DNA of 64,000 nt from Paraburkholderia sp. D15 (GCF_029910215.1 NZ_CP110396.1:806001-870000), one strand, 5' to 3'. Numbered from the stretch's first letter, positions 17,841 through 27,275 are shown. Program-made: numbers and translations. Notes: a model not told the origin generated them from the letters alone.

Positions 17841-18233
17841 TCAACCCGCCTGCCCCGCCACGTGATAATCGTCGGCGCCCCAGTACGCGCGCATCCGCAC
17901 GATCTTGCCGGCCGCGTCGAAGTCCATCACGTCGGTCACGTCGATGTACGCGGCTTGCCCTTCCGGCGTCTTCACATGCACGCGAAAGCTGATCGACGCG
18001 CTGTTGCCGTGCGAGCCGCGCGGCGGCGCCATCAGTTCGAGCCGCGCGCCCACCGAGGTCGCGTACGCGTAGAACGCGTCGATCTCGCCGCGGCCTTCCT
18101 TTTGCGGTGTTCCCACCGGGTCTTCGATGCTCGCGTTATCGGCGAACAGGGCCGCGACGCGTGCGCCGTCGGCTGCGTTGAAGGCGTCGATATAGTCGGC
18201 CAGACGCGCCTTCATGGTTTCGCTGGTGTTCAT
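17841..18233 (-). CDS. ksi: Delta5-3-ketosteroid isomerase
   Basis: This 130-residue enzyme moves the 5,6 double bond of 3-oxo-delta5 steroids to the 4,5 position by proton shuttling through Asp. It aligns along its length with Pseudomonas putida KSI. The catalytic Tyr is Y14 (LADYIDAF), the proton-shuttling Asp is D38 in NASIEDPVGTP, and the oxyanion Asp is D101 in IDVTDVMDFD. The family AYW signature follows at about residue 117. All active-site residues are kept. It is the last gene of an hsaD-SDR-ksi unit, eight bases after the SDR. Its presence implies that delta5 steroids such as dehydroepiandrosterone or pregnenolone-type compounds can enter the pathway. Confidence 0.93.
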   Translation of the reverse strand: MNTSETMKARLADYIDAFNAADGARVAALFADNASIEDPVGTPQKEGRGEIDAFYAYATSVGARLELMAPPRGSHGNSASISFRVHVKTPEGQAAYIDVTDVMDFDAAGKIVRMRAYWGADDYHVAGQAG

Positions 18234-18241
18234 ATGGGCTC

Positions 18242-19027
18242 CTAGCGCGCGGTATAGCCGCCGTCGATCACCAGTTCCGTGCCCGTCACATAGCGGCCGG
18301 CCGGCGACACCAGATAGAGGATGCCCGCCGCGATGTCCTGCGGATCGCCGATCTGCGCGAGCGGCACGAGCGTTTTCATGTGCGCGAAAATCTGCTCCGG
18401 GTCGCCGAGCTTGGCGAACGCTTCCTCGAGCAGCGGCGTACGGATGAAGCCCGGGTGCACCGAATTCGCGCGGATGTTCTGCGCCGCGTACAGCATCGCC
18501 TCGGTCTTCGCCATCAGCCGCACCGCGCCTTTCGACGCGTGATACGCGGGCACGTCCGGGCCGCCCACCAGCCCGTACATCGACGACAGGTTCACGATCG
18601 AACCGCCGCCCGCCGCCAGCATGTGCGGGATCGCGTACTTCGTGCAGAGGAACACGCCATTCACGTTCACGTCGATCACTTTCTGCCACTGCTGCAGCGT
18701 CATTTCGTGAGTCGGCAGGTTCACGCCTTCGATGCCCGCGTTGTTCACCAGCGCGTCGAGCCGGCCGAAGCGCGCGGCGATTTCGCCGAACACGCGCTGC
18801 ACGTTGTCTTCCTGCGTGACGTCCATCTTCCAGAACGCCGCCTTGCCGCCCGCGCCGTTGATCTCGGCGACCAGTTCCTCGCCCGCGTCGCTCAACACGT
18901 CGAGCACCGCGATCGCCGAGCCGGCGGCGGCCAGCGTGCGCGCGGTCTGTGCGCCGATGCCGCGCGCGCCGCCGGTGATCGCGCTCACCTTGCCGGTCAT
19001 GTCGAATAGTTGCTGGGGAAATGCCAT
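18242..19027 (-). CDS. Short-chain dehydrogenase, probable hydroxysteroid dehydrogenase
   Basis: This 261-residue classical SDR has the NAD-binding TGGARGIG motif near residue 20, NNAG near 97, and the catalytic Ser-Tyr-Lys set in NLSSMYG and YHASK. The closing segment RYVTGTELVIDGGYTAR is typical. GGAGA precedes ATG 19027. It lies between hsaD and ksi in a three-gene unit, so an alcohol/ketone step at steroid C3, C17 or a hydroxylated nucleus position is the natural guess. The exact position and stereochemistry cannot be read from sequence. Confidence 0.85.
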   Translation of the reverse strand: MAFPQQLFDMTGKVSAITGGARGIGAQTARTLAAAGSAIAVLDVLSDAGEELVAEINGAGGKAAFWKMDVTQEDNVQRVFGEIAARFGRLDALVNNAGIEGVNLPTHEMTLQQWQKVIDVNVNGVFLCTKYAIPHMLAAGGGSIVNLSSMYGLVGGPDVPAYHASKGAVRLMAKTEAMLYAAQNIRANSVHPGFIRTPLLEEAFAKLGDPEQIFAHMKTLVPLAQIGDPQDIAAGILYLVSPAGRYVTGTELVIDGGYTAR

Positions 19028-19094
19028 ATCGTCTCCTTCGTGTTTTGATTGACTGATCGGGCCGCGCACGCGCCGCCGCAGCCCGCAGGATGCC

Positions 19095-19979
19095 TTAAAC
19101 GGCGTGCCGCTCCGCGAGAAATTCCAGACATTCGCGATTGAAATAACCGCGATGCTCGACCATCACCCAATGGCCGCAGCGGTTCATCAGCACGAAGCGC
19201 GCGTCGGCGCAGTGCTCGAGAAAACGCATCGCGCCGCTGGCGGGGTTGAAGCGGTCGTCGCTCCCCCAGAAACCCAGCACCGGGCATTTCAGTTCGGCGA
19301 GGCGGCCGGTGAGGTTCGGCACGCGCATCGTCGACAGCACTTCGGGCGGCTGCTGCTCGCACACGCGCAAGCGTTCGTCGACCAGCGCGTCGGTCACGAG
19401 GCTGCGGTCGTACACCAGCATTTCGAGCAGTTGCCGCATGGTCAGACGGTTCATCTGCTGGTTCGTGAAGAGCGACACCATCTTCTGGATGCCGTCCATC
19501 CTGAAGTACGTCTCGCGCTCCTCGACGCCGCCCGGCGCCATCATGATCAGGCTGTCGACGTCCTCCGGATAGTCGAGTGCGTATTGCAGCGCGATCGCGC
19601 CGCCGAGCGAATTGCCGAGCAAGGTCGCGCGGCCGATGCCGTTCGCCACCAGTTGCGCGCGCAACGCATCGACGAAGAAGTCGAGCGTGTAATGCGCGTC
19701 GGCCGGTTTCGACGACGCGCCGTAGCCCGGCAGATCGACCACCACGGCCCGGTAACCGGCCTCGGCGAACTGCGGATAGTTGTGTTTGAAGTTGCTGAAG
19801 CCGCTGGCGCCGGGGCCGCTGCCGTGAATGAACACGACGGGCGCGCCGCTGCCGGCTTCGAAGTGATGGAGCGTGAGGCCGCCGGGCACCTCGGTGAACG
19901 TGCCGACCGGCGCCTGCGAAGGCGGGCGGTGCGGGGTTTTCGGCGCGGCTTGCTGAAAGCCGGTGGACGTGACGGTCAT
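19095..19979 (-). CDS. hsaD: Meta-cleavage product hydrolase of the steroid A-ring path (HsaD/TesD)
   Basis: This 294-residue alpha/beta hydrolase hydrolyses the C-C bond of 4,5-9,10-diseco-3-hydroxy-5,9,17-trioxoandrosta-1(10),2-dien-4-oate, giving HIP (DOHNAA) and 2-hydroxyhexa-2,4-dienoate. It shows the oxyanion loop HGSGPGASGFSNFKHN of meta-cleavage hydrolases. The nucleophile is GNSLGG (S124), the acid is Asp in WGSDDRFNP (about 242), and the base is His in CGHW (about 270). I use ATG 19979; the upstream extension is not conserved. A candidate steroid-regulon operator lies 150 bases upstream. The product splits between the HsaEFG arm on the left and the Ipd/FadE genes on the right. Confidence 0.92.
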   Translation of the reverse strand: MTVTSTGFQQAAPKTPHRPPSQAPVGTFTEVPGGLTLHHFEAGSGAPVVFIHGSGPGASGFSNFKHNYPQFAEAGYRAVVVDLPGYGASSKPADAHYTLDFFVDALRAQLVANGIGRATLLGNSLGGAIALQYALDYPEDVDSLIMMAPGGVEERETYFRMDGIQKMVSLFTNQQMNRLTMRQLLEMLVYDRSLVTDALVDERLRVCEQQPPEVLSTMRVPNLTGRLAELKCPVLGFWGSDDRFNPASGAMRFLEHCADARFVLMNRCGHWVMVEHRGYFNRECLEFLAERHAV

Positions 19980-20128
19980 GCGCGCTTGTCTCCTGTGTCG
20001 AACGGAACGGCGCTCGCGCGCCCGCTCCGGTCCCACGAATAGTTGGCGATCCGCGCCGCGCTCTGTGGCGCGGCAGCCGGCGCGAGGCTCGCCGGCTGCA
20101 CCATCATCGGGGCGACGGCGTGCGCCGG

Positions 20129-20147
20129 CATCGTCTTTTCAGACTAC
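20129..20147 (+). promoter_or_regulatory. Steroid-regulon operator candidate, site 1
   Basis: CATCGTCTTTTCAGACTAC fits the recurring pattern ATCGTCY-N4-RGACTAG with one mismatch at the end. It lies in the divergent promoter region between hsaD and an SDR, 55 bases before the SDR start. Confidence 0.65.
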
Positions 20148-20201
20148 GAGGCGCGGCCGCATTTCTCCTACCATCGGGCCCACATGAACTGAGGGATGGA
20201 G

Positions 20202-21161
20202 ATGACGGCAATGACGGGATTCGATTTCAGCGGCAAGGTCGTGCTGGTGACGGGCGGCACCAAGGGCATCGGTGCGCGTATCGCGCAGGCGTTCATCGCG
20301 GCGGGCGCGACGGTGTACGTGTGCGGACGCACGGCGCCCAGCGCGGATGGGAGCGAACCGCCACAACAAGCACAACAAGCACAACAGAAGCAGGAGCCGC
20401 TTCGCGCGGCGGCGTCGAGCCCTTCCTTTGGCGCACCGCGCTTCATCGCCGCCGACGTGCGCGACATCGACGCGATCGACGCGCTGCTCGCCCGCATCGA
20501 ACACGAAACCGGCCGGCTCGACGTGGTCATCAACAACGCGGGCGGCGCGCCGTTCGCGCTCGCCGCCGAGGCGTCGCCGCGCTTCACAGAGGCGGTGATC
20601 CGCCTCAATCTGCTCGCGCCGCTGCAACTCGCGCAGCGCGCGAACGCGCGGATGCAGCAGCAAAGCGACGGCGGCGTGCTGTTGTTCATCGGCAGCGTGA
20701 GCGGTTTGCGCGCGTCGCCGGGCACCGCGGCTTATGGCGCGGCGAAGGCGGGCCTGCTCAACGCCGTGCGCTCGCTCGCGGTCGAATGGGCGCCGAAGGT
20801 GCGCGTGTGCGCGGTGAGTCCGAGTCTCGTCGACACCGAGTCGGCCACGCAGGGCCACACGGGGTCGGGGTCGGCGTCGGCACGATCGCAGGAAGCGGCG
20901 CAAGCGCACGGATCGCAAACCACGCACGATCAGCACGAACCGCAGGTCCCACTCGACCCGCTCGCCGCCATTGCCGCGACGATTCCCGCCGGCCGCCTCG
21001 CGCAACCCGACGACATCGCATCCGCCTGTCTGTTCCTCGCATCGCCGCTTGCCGCCTACGCATCGGGCAGCAACCTGGTGCTCGAAGGCGGCGGCGAGGT
21101 GCCCGCCTTTCTCGCCGCGACAGGTCAACTGAACAACGCGAAACCACCGGCCCGCACTTAA
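20202..21161 (+). CDS. Short-chain dehydrogenase of the steroid cluster
   Basis: This 319-residue SDR has TGGTKGIG near residue 17, NNAGG and YGAAK. It is longer than a usual classical SDR (about 250 residues) because of two low-complexity inserts. One is Gln-rich after about residue 52 (QQAQQAQQKQ), the other a Ser/His/Gln-rich stretch near residue 225. GAGGG lies six bases before ATG 20202; an ATG at 20196 is the alternative. It opens the rightward arm, followed by DUF1302, DUF1329 and hsaEGF. Reaction unassigned; oxidation of a hydroxyl on a steroid or on an HIP-type intermediate is plausible. Confidence 0.8.
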   Translation: MTAMTGFDFSGKVVLVTGGTKGIGARIAQAFIAAGATVYVCGRTAPSADGSEPPQQAQQAQQKQEPLRAAASSPSFGAPRFIAADVRDIDAIDALLARIEHETGRLDVVINNAGGAPFALAAEASPRFTEAVIRLNLLAPLQLAQRANARMQQQSDGGVLLFIGSVSGLRASPGTAAYGAAKAGLLNAVRSLAVEWAPKVRVCAVSPSLVDTESATQGHTGSGSASARSQEAAQAHGSQTTHDQHEPQVPLDPLAAIAATIPAGRLAQPDDIASACLFLASPLAAYASGSNLVLEGGGEVPAFLAATGQLNNAKPPART

Positions 21162-21183
21162 CGCTGCCCCCACGCACGACCCC

Positions 21184-21205
21184 GACTGCGGACTCCCCCG
21201 CAGTC
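21184..21205 (+). terminator. Hairpin after the SDR
   Basis: GACTGCGG (21184-21191) pairs with CCGCAGTC (21198-21205) over a 6-base loop. C-rich rather than T-rich sequence follows, so this is a weak terminator candidate. It precedes an operator-like site and the DUF1302 gene. Confidence 0.4.
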
Positions 21206-21224
21206 CCTCCCCCAGGACAAGCGA

Positions 21225-21242
21225 CTAGTCCGTTTTGACGAT
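21225..21242 (-). promoter_or_regulatory. Steroid-regulon operator candidate, site 2
   Basis: On the minus strand this reads ATCGTCAAAACGGACTAG, matching ATCGTCY-N4-RGACTAG except for one base in the left arm. It lies 70 bases before the DUF1302 gene, which suggests a separate promoter for the DUF1302-DUF1329-hsaEGF operon. Confidence 0.65.
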
Positions 21243-21311
21243 TCCCGCCCCGCACACGGCCCCTAACCTCTGATCACAACAAATTTCAGACGTGACCACA
21301 GAGGAGACAGG

Positions 21312-22886
21312 ATGCAGATCAACGAAACACAGGAGCGCGCACCCACCCTGCGCGCGGTGTGCGCGGCGTGCAAGCTGACCATGCTGGCGGCAACGGCGCT
21401 GAGCGTGGCGCCGGCTTACGCGGGCGATACGCTGAATCTCGGCGCGGACACCACGCTCGATTACACCTTCACGGTGGGCTACGGTCTCGGCATGCGTACG
21501 CGCGCGCCGAGCGGCGACCTCCTGACGCCCGCGAACATCAACGGCGACGACGGCGACCGCAACTTCGCGAAGAACAAGCTGATCGAAAACCAGGTGAGCC
21601 TGCTCGGCGAAGTGAACCTCAAGCACGACGACTGGGGTGTGTTCGTGCGCGCCAACACCTTCTACGATCAGGCGTATCAACACTCGAACTACAACGACGC
21701 ACCGGGCACGGTGAACCACAGCGGCGTCTACAACAACTTCAGCGAACAGGCGAATTACTGGGCCGGCGGGCGCACGCAACTGCTCGCGGCCTATGTGTAC
21801 AACACTTTCAAGCTGGGCGGCACGAGCCTGAACGTGAAGGTCGGCGACCAGGTGCTCGCGTGGGGCGAAAGCGTGTTCTTCCCGAACATCGCCGGTGCGC
21901 AAGGCCCCGCGGATGCAACCAAATCGTTCGTCGCGGGTGCCGAAGTGAAGGACGTGCTGCTGCCCGTCCCGCAGATTTCGACGCAGTGGCAGATCACGCC
22001 GAACTTCAGCCTGCTCAGCTACTACCAGTTCGCGTTCGAGCCGAACCAGCTGAGCGCGCCAGGCAGCTACATGAGCTATACCGACGTGGTCGGTCCCGGC
22101 GCGCAATACATCATCGGACCCGGCGGCGTGCAGATTCCGCGCGCGCCCGACAGCCGTCCCGGCAACAGCGGCCAATGGGGCGTCGGCGCCCGCTGGCGCG
22201 TGCTCGGCGACACCGAGATCGGCGCGTACTACCTGCACTACAACGACATGAATCCGAATGTCGTGACGACCTACTTCCCCACGCTGTCGTATCAGGAAAA
22301 GTTCTTCGACAACATCAAGCTCAGCGGCCTGAGCTTCTCCACCGAACTGAACGGCGTGAACATCGCCGGCGAAACGTCGTACCGCCAGGGCGCGGCCGTA
22401 CTCGTGAACACGCCGGCCGGCGCACAGGCGACGCGCGGCGACGTCTGGCAATCGAACCTCTCGGCGATCTATTCGATCGGGCCGACGTTCCTCGCCGCAT
22501 CGCAGTCGCTGGTGGGTGAAGTCTCGTACGTACACGCCGGCAACATCACGCCGATGATGGGTTCGACAACGCTCACCAACTCGCGCAATGCCGCCGCCTT
22601 CGAAGTGGCGTGGACGCTCAGCTACAAGAACGTCTTCAACGGCTGGGATCTCGATGTGCCGATCACCTATTCCGACGACTTCACCGGCAAGTCGCCGCTC
22701 GCGGGCGCGCTCGGTTCGCTGACCGGCGTCGGCGATCACCGCGCGACCATCGGCGTGACCTTCACGCGCCTGAGCAACCTGCAACTCGCGCTGGTCTACG
22801 CGAAGTTCCTCGGCAGTCCGGACCCGGTCAACCGTCCGCTCGCCGATCGCGACTACGTGCTGGCCACCGCGAAATATTCGTTCTGA
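21312..22886 (+). CDS. DUF1302 outer-membrane protein
   Basis: This 524-residue protein has a signal peptide (hydrophobic stretch near residues 20-36 ending APAYAGDT). A long region of alternating polar and hydrophobic residues follows and ends in YSF, as expected for an outer-membrane barrel. Features usual in DUF1302 proteins include DYTFTVGYGLGMR, VKVGDQVLAWGESVFFPNI and a late AFEVAWTLSY segment. GGAGA precedes ATG 21312. DUF1302 genes recur with DUF1329, YCF48-like and RND genes in proteobacteria that grow on hydrophobic compounds. The likely role is passage of steroid across the outer membrane, inferred from context. DUF1329 follows after a strong intergenic hairpin. Confidence 0.88.
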   Translation: MQINETQERAPTLRAVCAACKLTMLAATALSVAPAYAGDTLNLGADTTLDYTFTVGYGLGMRTRAPSGDLLTPANINGDDGDRNFAKNKLIENQVSLLGEVNLKHDDWGVFVRANTFYDQAYQHSNYNDAPGTVNHSGVYNNFSEQANYWAGGRTQLLAAYVYNTFKLGGTSLNVKVGDQVLAWGESVFFPNIAGAQGPADATKSFVAGAEVKDVLLPVPQISTQWQITPNFSLLSYYQFAFEPNQLSAPGSYMSYTDVVGPGAQYIIGPGGVQIPRAPDSRPGNSGQWGVGARWRVLGDTEIGAYYLHYNDMNPNVVTTYFPTLSYQEKFFDNIKLSGLSFSTELNGVNIAGETSYRQGAAVLVNTPAGAQATRGDVWQSNLSAIYSIGPTFLAASQSLVGEVSYVHAGNITPMMGSTTLTNSRNAAAFEVAWTLSYKNVFNGWDLDVPITYSDDFTGKSPLAGALGSLTGVGDHRATIGVTFTRLSNLQLALVYAKFLGSPDPVNRPLADRDYVLATAKYSF

Positions 22887-22890
22887 CAGC

Positions 22891-22918
22891 GCGTGGGCCG
22901 CGCCGCCGCGGCCCACGC
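22891..22918 (+). other. Intercistronic hairpin
   Basis: GCGTGGGCCGCG and CGCGGCCCACGC form a perfect 12-bp stem with a 4-base loop, five bases after the DUF1302 stop codon. There is no T run, so read-through into DUF1329 is likely. It could stabilise the upstream message and favour DUF1302 over the downstream products. Confidence 0.55.
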
Positions 22919-22978
22919 CTTCCGGAACCTGCATCACCCTTTGAATCAGCCGTCTTTTTACTGCAAGAGGATTTGGTC

Positions 22979-24358
22979 ATGAGTCGAATTTTCACACCCG
23001 CCCTGCGTGTCTGCGTGTTCGCCGCGGGCGCGGCGCTCGCCGCTGCATCGTTCGCGAAAACCAGCCAGGAAGATCTCGCCAAACTCGACGGCCCGCTCAC
23101 GCCGATGGGCGCCGAGCGCGCGGGCAACGCCGACGGCACGATTCCGGCATGGAGCGGCAAATGGTTCGGCACGCCGCCGGACGTCGACTACAAGCCGGGC
23201 CAACGCTTCCCCGATCCGTACGCCAACGAGAAGCCGCTGTTCGTGATCACCGCGCAGAACATGCAGCAATACGACGCGCGTCTGACCGACGGCGAAAAAG
23301 CGCTGCTCAAGAAATACCCCGACACGTTCAAGATTCCGGTCTATCCGAGCCATCGCGATTTCCGCTACAGCGAGTCCGAATACAAGGACATCAAGCTGTA
23401 CGCGCCGAATACCACCATGACCAAGGACCAGAACGGCCTGAAGGATTTCCCGCCGGTCACGCCGTTTCCGGTGCCGAAGAACGGCGTCGAGCTGATGTGG
23501 AATCTGCGTTTCGCGTCGGCGATCGAAGGTGAAACGGCGACCTACGATCAGGCCGTCGTCTACCCGGACGGCAACATCGCCTGGGGCAAGGTGCAGTACT
23601 CCATTTACGGTCCGCGCAGCGCGCCGAACTACGACCCGAAGAACCCGCTGAACGCGAAGAGCTACTTCCGCCAGACCACCATGCTGCCGCTGTCGGACCG
23701 CGGCACGATCCTGACCGGCTACGAGATGTGGGATCAGGAAGGCTCCGACACGCGCCGCACCTGGTCGTATAACCCCGGCACGCGACGCGTGCGCCAGGCA
23801 CCGGAGTTCGGCTTCGATCAGCCCGAAGGGCCGGGCGGTTTCCGTACCGTCGACGACGATCGTCTGTTCAACGGCTCGGGCGAACGTTACGACTGGAAGA
23901 TCGTCGGCAAGCGCGAAGTGTATGTGCCGTACGACAACTACAAGCTGATGGACCCGTCGATCAAGTACACCGACATTCTGACCAAGGGTCACGAGAATAC
24001 GCAGTACATGCGCTTCGAACTGCATCGCGTGTGGGTGTTGCAGGCGACGCTGAAGGCCGGCTATCGCCATCAATACGCGAAACGTGTGCTGTATCTCGAC
24101 GAGGACACCTGGAACGCCGTGGCCGCCGACAACTACGACGCACGCGGCACGCTGTGGCGCACCAACCTCGCGCCGACGCTGTACGCGTTCGACGCCAAGT
24201 CGTTCTACTCGACCGCGGTGTTCTATCACGACCTGATCTCCGGCGCTTACTACGCCGACCGCCTGTCGAATCAGGAACCGATGCCGGTGCTCACGCGCGG
24301 CTCGCAGATGAACGAAGCGTTCTTCTCGCCCGACGCGATTCGCGGCGCGGGCAACTGA
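22979..24358 (+). CDS. DUF1329 (LolA-like fold) periplasmic or outer-membrane-associated protein
   Basis: This 459-residue protein has a signal peptide (residues 1-26, ending ASFAKTS) and no lipobox. It matches DUF1329: DLAKLDGPLTPMGAERAGNADG at the mature start, then GTIPAWSG, FPDPYANEKPLF and the central QTTMLPLSDRGTILTGYE region. These proteins resemble lipoprotein carriers in fold. They almost always accompany DUF1302 proteins in hydrophobic-substrate clusters, so a role in ferrying steroid across the periplasm is plausible but unproven. The preferred start is ATG 22979, which gives the signal peptide at once; a hairpin separates it from DUF1302. Confidence 0.88.
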   Translation: MSRIFTPALRVCVFAAGAALAAASFAKTSQEDLAKLDGPLTPMGAERAGNADGTIPAWSGKWFGTPPDVDYKPGQRFPDPYANEKPLFVITAQNMQQYDARLTDGEKALLKKYPDTFKIPVYPSHRDFRYSESEYKDIKLYAPNTTMTKDQNGLKDFPPVTPFPVPKNGVELMWNLRFASAIEGETATYDQAVVYPDGNIAWGKVQYSIYGPRSAPNYDPKNPLNAKSYFRQTTMLPLSDRGTILTGYEMWDQEGSDTRRTWSYNPGTRRVRQAPEFGFDQPEGPGGFRTVDDDRLFNGSGERYDWKIVGKREVYVPYDNYKLMDPSIKYTDILTKGHENTQYMRFELHRVWVLQATLKAGYRHQYAKRVLYLDEDTWNAVAADNYDARGTLWRTNLAPTLYAFDAKSFYSTAVFYHDLISGAYYADRLSNQEPMPVLTRGSQMNEAFFSPDAIRGAGN

Positions 24359-24373
24359 ACCCGGGGGCATCAA

Positions 24374-24421
24374 GACGTGCGGCAAGCCAGCCATGCAGCA
24401 GCGGCCGGCATGCCGCACGTC
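24374..24421 (+). terminator. Hairpin after DUF1329
   Basis: GACGTGCGGCA (24374-24384) pairs with TGCCGCACGTC (24411-24421) over a 26-base loop. A moderately T-rich stretch follows at 24440-24465. It may partly terminate transcription before hsaE or act as a stabiliser. Confidence 0.45.
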
Positions 24422-24470
24422 TCCTCGCGGCCCGCTTCATTTCTTTCCTCGTTTTCGATCCGTCTCTGCG

Positions 24471-25253
24471 ATGACCTCGACCCTACACGCCGAACTCGGC
24501 GACACGCTGTATCGCGCGTGGCTCGACCGCGCGCCCATCGCGCCATTTTCCGCGCAAGCCGGCGGCCTCGCGATCGCCGACGCCTATCGCGTGCAACAAC
24601 ACTTCATTGCTCGCCGTATCGCCGCGGGCGAAACCGTGGTCGGCAAGAAGATCGGGCTGACGAGCGCGGCCGTGCAGAACATGCTCGGCGTGCACCAGCC
24701 TGATTTCGGCATGCTGCTCTCCGGCATGCATTACGTCGCCGGCGAAGCGATTCCGATCGACACGCTGATCGCGCCGCGCGCCGAGGGCGAAATCGCCTTC
24801 TATCTGAAACACGATCTGCGTGGCCCCGGCATCACGCGCGAGGCGGTCCTCGCCGCGACCGATTCCGTGGGCGCGTGCTTCGAAATCGTCGACTCGCGGA
24901 TTCGCGACTGGGCGATCCGTATCGGCGACACCGTGGCCGACAACGCGTCGTGCGGCGTCTACGTGCTCGGCCACGAACGCGTGCCGCCCGCCTCGCTGGA
25001 TCTCGCCGCCTGCCGCATGACGCTCGACAGGAACGGCCAACGGGTAGCCGAAGGGGTCGGCGCGGCGGCGCTCGGCCATCCGGCGGACGCCGTCGCCTGG
25101 CTCGCCAACACGCTCGGCGAGCACGGCGTGCCGCTGCTCGCGGGTGAAGTCGTGCTGTCGGGTTCGCTGGCCGCGCTGATTCCCGTTGCGGGCGGCGACG
25201 TGCTGGACATGCATATCGAAGGCATCGGCGGTTGCTCGGTGCGCTTCGTCTGA
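24471..25253 (+). CDS. hsaE: 2-hydroxy-2,4-dienoate hydratase (HsaE/TesE)
   Basis: This 260-residue enzyme of the hydratase/decarboxylase branch adds water to 2-hydroxyhexa-2,4-dienoate, giving 4-hydroxy-2-oxohexanoate. Family marks are KKIGLTS, QPDFGMLLSGM, the metal-site EGEIAFYL, and VGACFEIVDSRIRDW. ATG 24471 is chosen because upstream residues are not conserved. It opens the hsaE-hsaG-hsaF trio that takes the A-ring fragment released by HsaD to propionyl-CoA and pyruvate. The order hsaE-G-F matches other steroid and meta-pathway clusters. Confidence 0.92.
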   Translation: MTSTLHAELGDTLYRAWLDRAPIAPFSAQAGGLAIADAYRVQQHFIARRIAAGETVVGKKIGLTSAAVQNMLGVHQPDFGMLLSGMHYVAGEAIPIDTLIAPRAEGEIAFYLKHDLRGPGITREAVLAATDSVGACFEIVDSRIRDWAIRIGDTVADNASCGVYVLGHERVPPASLDLAACRMTLDRNGQRVAEGVGAAALGHPADAVAWLANTLGEHGVPLLAGEVVLSGSLAALIPVAGGDVLDMHIEGIGGCSVRFV

Positions 25254-25287
25254 CTGCTTGACCGTCTTTCACTAAAGGAAGCATTGA

Positions 25288-26184
25288 ATGAGCAAGATCA
25301 AATGCGCATTGATCGGCCCCGGCAACATCGGCACCGATCTGCTGTACAAGCTGCGCCGCAGCGCGGTGCTCGAACCGGTCTGGATGGTCGGCGTCGACGC
25401 CGCCTCCGAGGGACTCGCGCGCGCGCGCGAATTGGGCCTGAAGACCACGGCCGACGGCATCGACGGCCTGCTGCCGCATCTCGCCGACGACGACATCCGC
25501 ATCGCCTTCGACGCCACCTCGGCCTACGTGCACCGCGAGCATTCCGACAAGCTGACCGCGCGCGGCGTGCGCGTGATCGACCTGACGCCTGCCGCGATCG
25601 GCCCGTTCTGCGTGCCGCCGGTGAACCTCGCCGCGCAGATCGATCGGCAGGTGATGAACGTCAACATGGTCACGTGCGGCGGCCAGGCGACGATCCCGAT
25701 GGTGCATGCGGTATCGCGCGTGCAGCGGGTCGTGTACGGCGAGATCGTCGCGACCGTATCGTCGCGTTCGGTTGGACCCGGCACGCGCAAGAACATCGAC
25801 GAATTCACGCGCACCACGGCGCAGGCGATCGAACAGATCGGCGGCGCGGCGGTGGGCAAGGCGATCATCGTGATCAACCCGGCCGAGCCGCCGTTGATCA
25901 TGCGCGACACGATTCATTGTCTGACCGAGAGCGATCCCGACATCGACGCGATCACGGCCTCCGTGCATGCGATGGTCGACGAGGTGCGCCAGTACGTGCC
26001 CGGCTACAAGCTGAAAAACGGGCCGGTATTCGACGGCCGGCGCGTCTCCGTGTTCATGGAAGTGGAAGGACTCGGCGACTACCTGCCGAAGTACGCAGGC
26101 AATCTGGACATCATGACGGCGGCCGCCGCGCGTACGGCCGAAGTATTCGCGCAACAGATGCTGGCCGCATCCACCACTGCATAA
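25288..26184 (+). CDS. hsaG: Acylating aldehyde dehydrogenase (HsaG/TesF)
   Basis: This 298-residue NAD-dependent enzyme converts the propanal (or acetaldehyde) released by the aldolase to its CoA ester. The NAD motif GPGNIGTD is at residues 10-17 and the catalytic Cys is C130 in [24 protein letters not shown] and [12 protein letters not shown] are typical of MhpF/BphJ proteins. It is followed ten bases later by the aldolase. In this family the two enzymes form a complex with a channel that passes the aldehyde directly, and close gene spacing fits that. Confidence 0.95.
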   Translation: MSKIKCALIGPGNIGTDLLYKLRRSAVLEPVWMVGVDAASEGLARARELGLKTTADGIDGLLPHLADDDIRIAFDATSAYVHREHSDKLTARGVRVIDLTPAAIGPFCVPPVNLAAQIDRQVMNVNMVTCGGQATIPMVHAVSRVQRVVYGEIVATVSSRSVGPGTRKNIDEFTRTTAQAIEQIGGAAVGKAIIVINPAEPPLIMRDTIHCLTESDPDIDAITASVHAMVDEVRQYVPGYKLKNGPVFDGRRVSVFMEVEGLGDYLPKYAGNLDIMTAAAARTAEVFAQQMLAASTTA

Positions 26185-26194
26185 GGAGCTGACG

Positions 26195-27220
26195 ATGTCA
26201 TTGGCAGGAAAGAAGATTACCGTGCACGACATGACGTTGCGTGATGGCATGCATCCGAAGCGTCATCAGATTTCGCTGGATCAGATGCGAAGCATTGCAC
26301 GCGGACTCGATGCGGCGGGCGTGCCGTTGATCGAAGTGACGCACGGCGACGGCTTGGGCGGCGCGTCGGTGAACTATGGTTTTCCGGCGCACACGGACGA
26401 GGAATATCTGAGCGCCGTGATCGGCGAATTGAAGCAGGCGAAGATTTCGGCGTTGTTATTGCCGGGTATCGGCACGGTCGATCATTTGCGGATGGCGCAT
26501 GAGCTGGGTGTGCATACGATCCGGGTGGCGACGCATTGCACCGAGGCGGACGTATCCGAGCAGCACATTGGGCTGGCGCGCAAGCTTGGGATGGACACGG
26601 TTGGCTTTCTGATGATGGCGCACATGTCGGCGCCGGAGCAACTGGTCGAGCAGGCCAGGCTGATGGAGTCGTACGGCGCGAACTGCATCTACATTACCGA
26701 CTCGGCGGGATACATGTTGCCGGACGACGTGACCGCGCGGATCGGGATGGTGCGTGGCGCGTTGAAGGCCGAGACGGAGCTTGGGTTTCACGGGCATCAC
26801 AATCTGGCGATGGGGGTGGCCAATTCGATTGCCGCTATCGCGGCGGGCGCCAACCGGATCGATGCTGCCGCGGCGGGGCTCGGGGCGGGGGCCGGGAATA
26901 CGCCGATGGAGGTGTTGGTCGCGGTTTGCGAGCGGATGGGAATCCTGACGGGGGTGGATGTTTTTGCTATTTCCGATGTGGCTGAGGATCTGGTTATTCC
27001 TATCATGGATGCGCCGATCCGGATTGATCGGGATGCGCTGACGCTTGGGTATGCTGGGGTTTATTCGTCGTTTCTTTTGTTTGCTAAACGGGCTGAGGTG
27101 AAGTATCGGGTTCCTGCGAGGGATATTCTTGTCGAGCTTGGGAGGCAGCGGCTCGTGGGGGGGCAGGAAGATATGATTGAGGATGCGGCTTTGACTATTG
27201 CTCGATCACGAGGGGGGTGA
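26195..27220 (+). CDS. hsaF: 4-hydroxy-2-oxovalerate/oxohexanoate aldolase (HsaF/TesG)
   Basis: This 341-residue DmpG-type aldolase cleaves 4-hydroxy-2-oxohexanoate to pyruvate and propanal. The N-terminal TIM-barrel metal site has [10 protein letters not shown] (D17) and [11 protein letters not shown] (near residue 200). The C-terminal communication domain contacts HsaG. A notable feature is base composition. From about 26900 to the stop codon the gene shifts to G/T-rich codons (gct, ttt, gtt) quite unlike the preceding GC-rich codons, while the protein stays normal for the family. The stop codon is 55 bases before the inverted-repeat arm that received an IS110 element. Confidence 0.93.
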   Translation: MSLAGKKITVHDMTLRDGMHPKRHQISLDQMRSIARGLDAAGVPLIEVTHGDGLGGASVNYGFPAHTDEEYLSAVIGELKQAKISALLLPGIGTVDHLRMAHELGVHTIRVATHCTEADVSEQHIGLARKLGMDTVGFLMMAHMSAPEQLVEQARLMESYGANCIYITDSAGYMLPDDVTARIGMVRGALKAETELGFHGHHNLAMGVANSIAAIAAGANRIDAAAAGLGAGAGNTPMEVLVAVCERMGILTGVDVFAISDVAEDLVIPIMDAPIRIDRDALTLGYAGVYSSFLLFAKRAEVKYRVPARDILVELGRQRLVGGQEDMIEDAALTIARSRGG

Positions 27221-27275
27221 CTGGTTTTTTGTTTGCCTGCGCGGCGCTTTTTTTTGGTCTGGAATTTTTTGGCTT

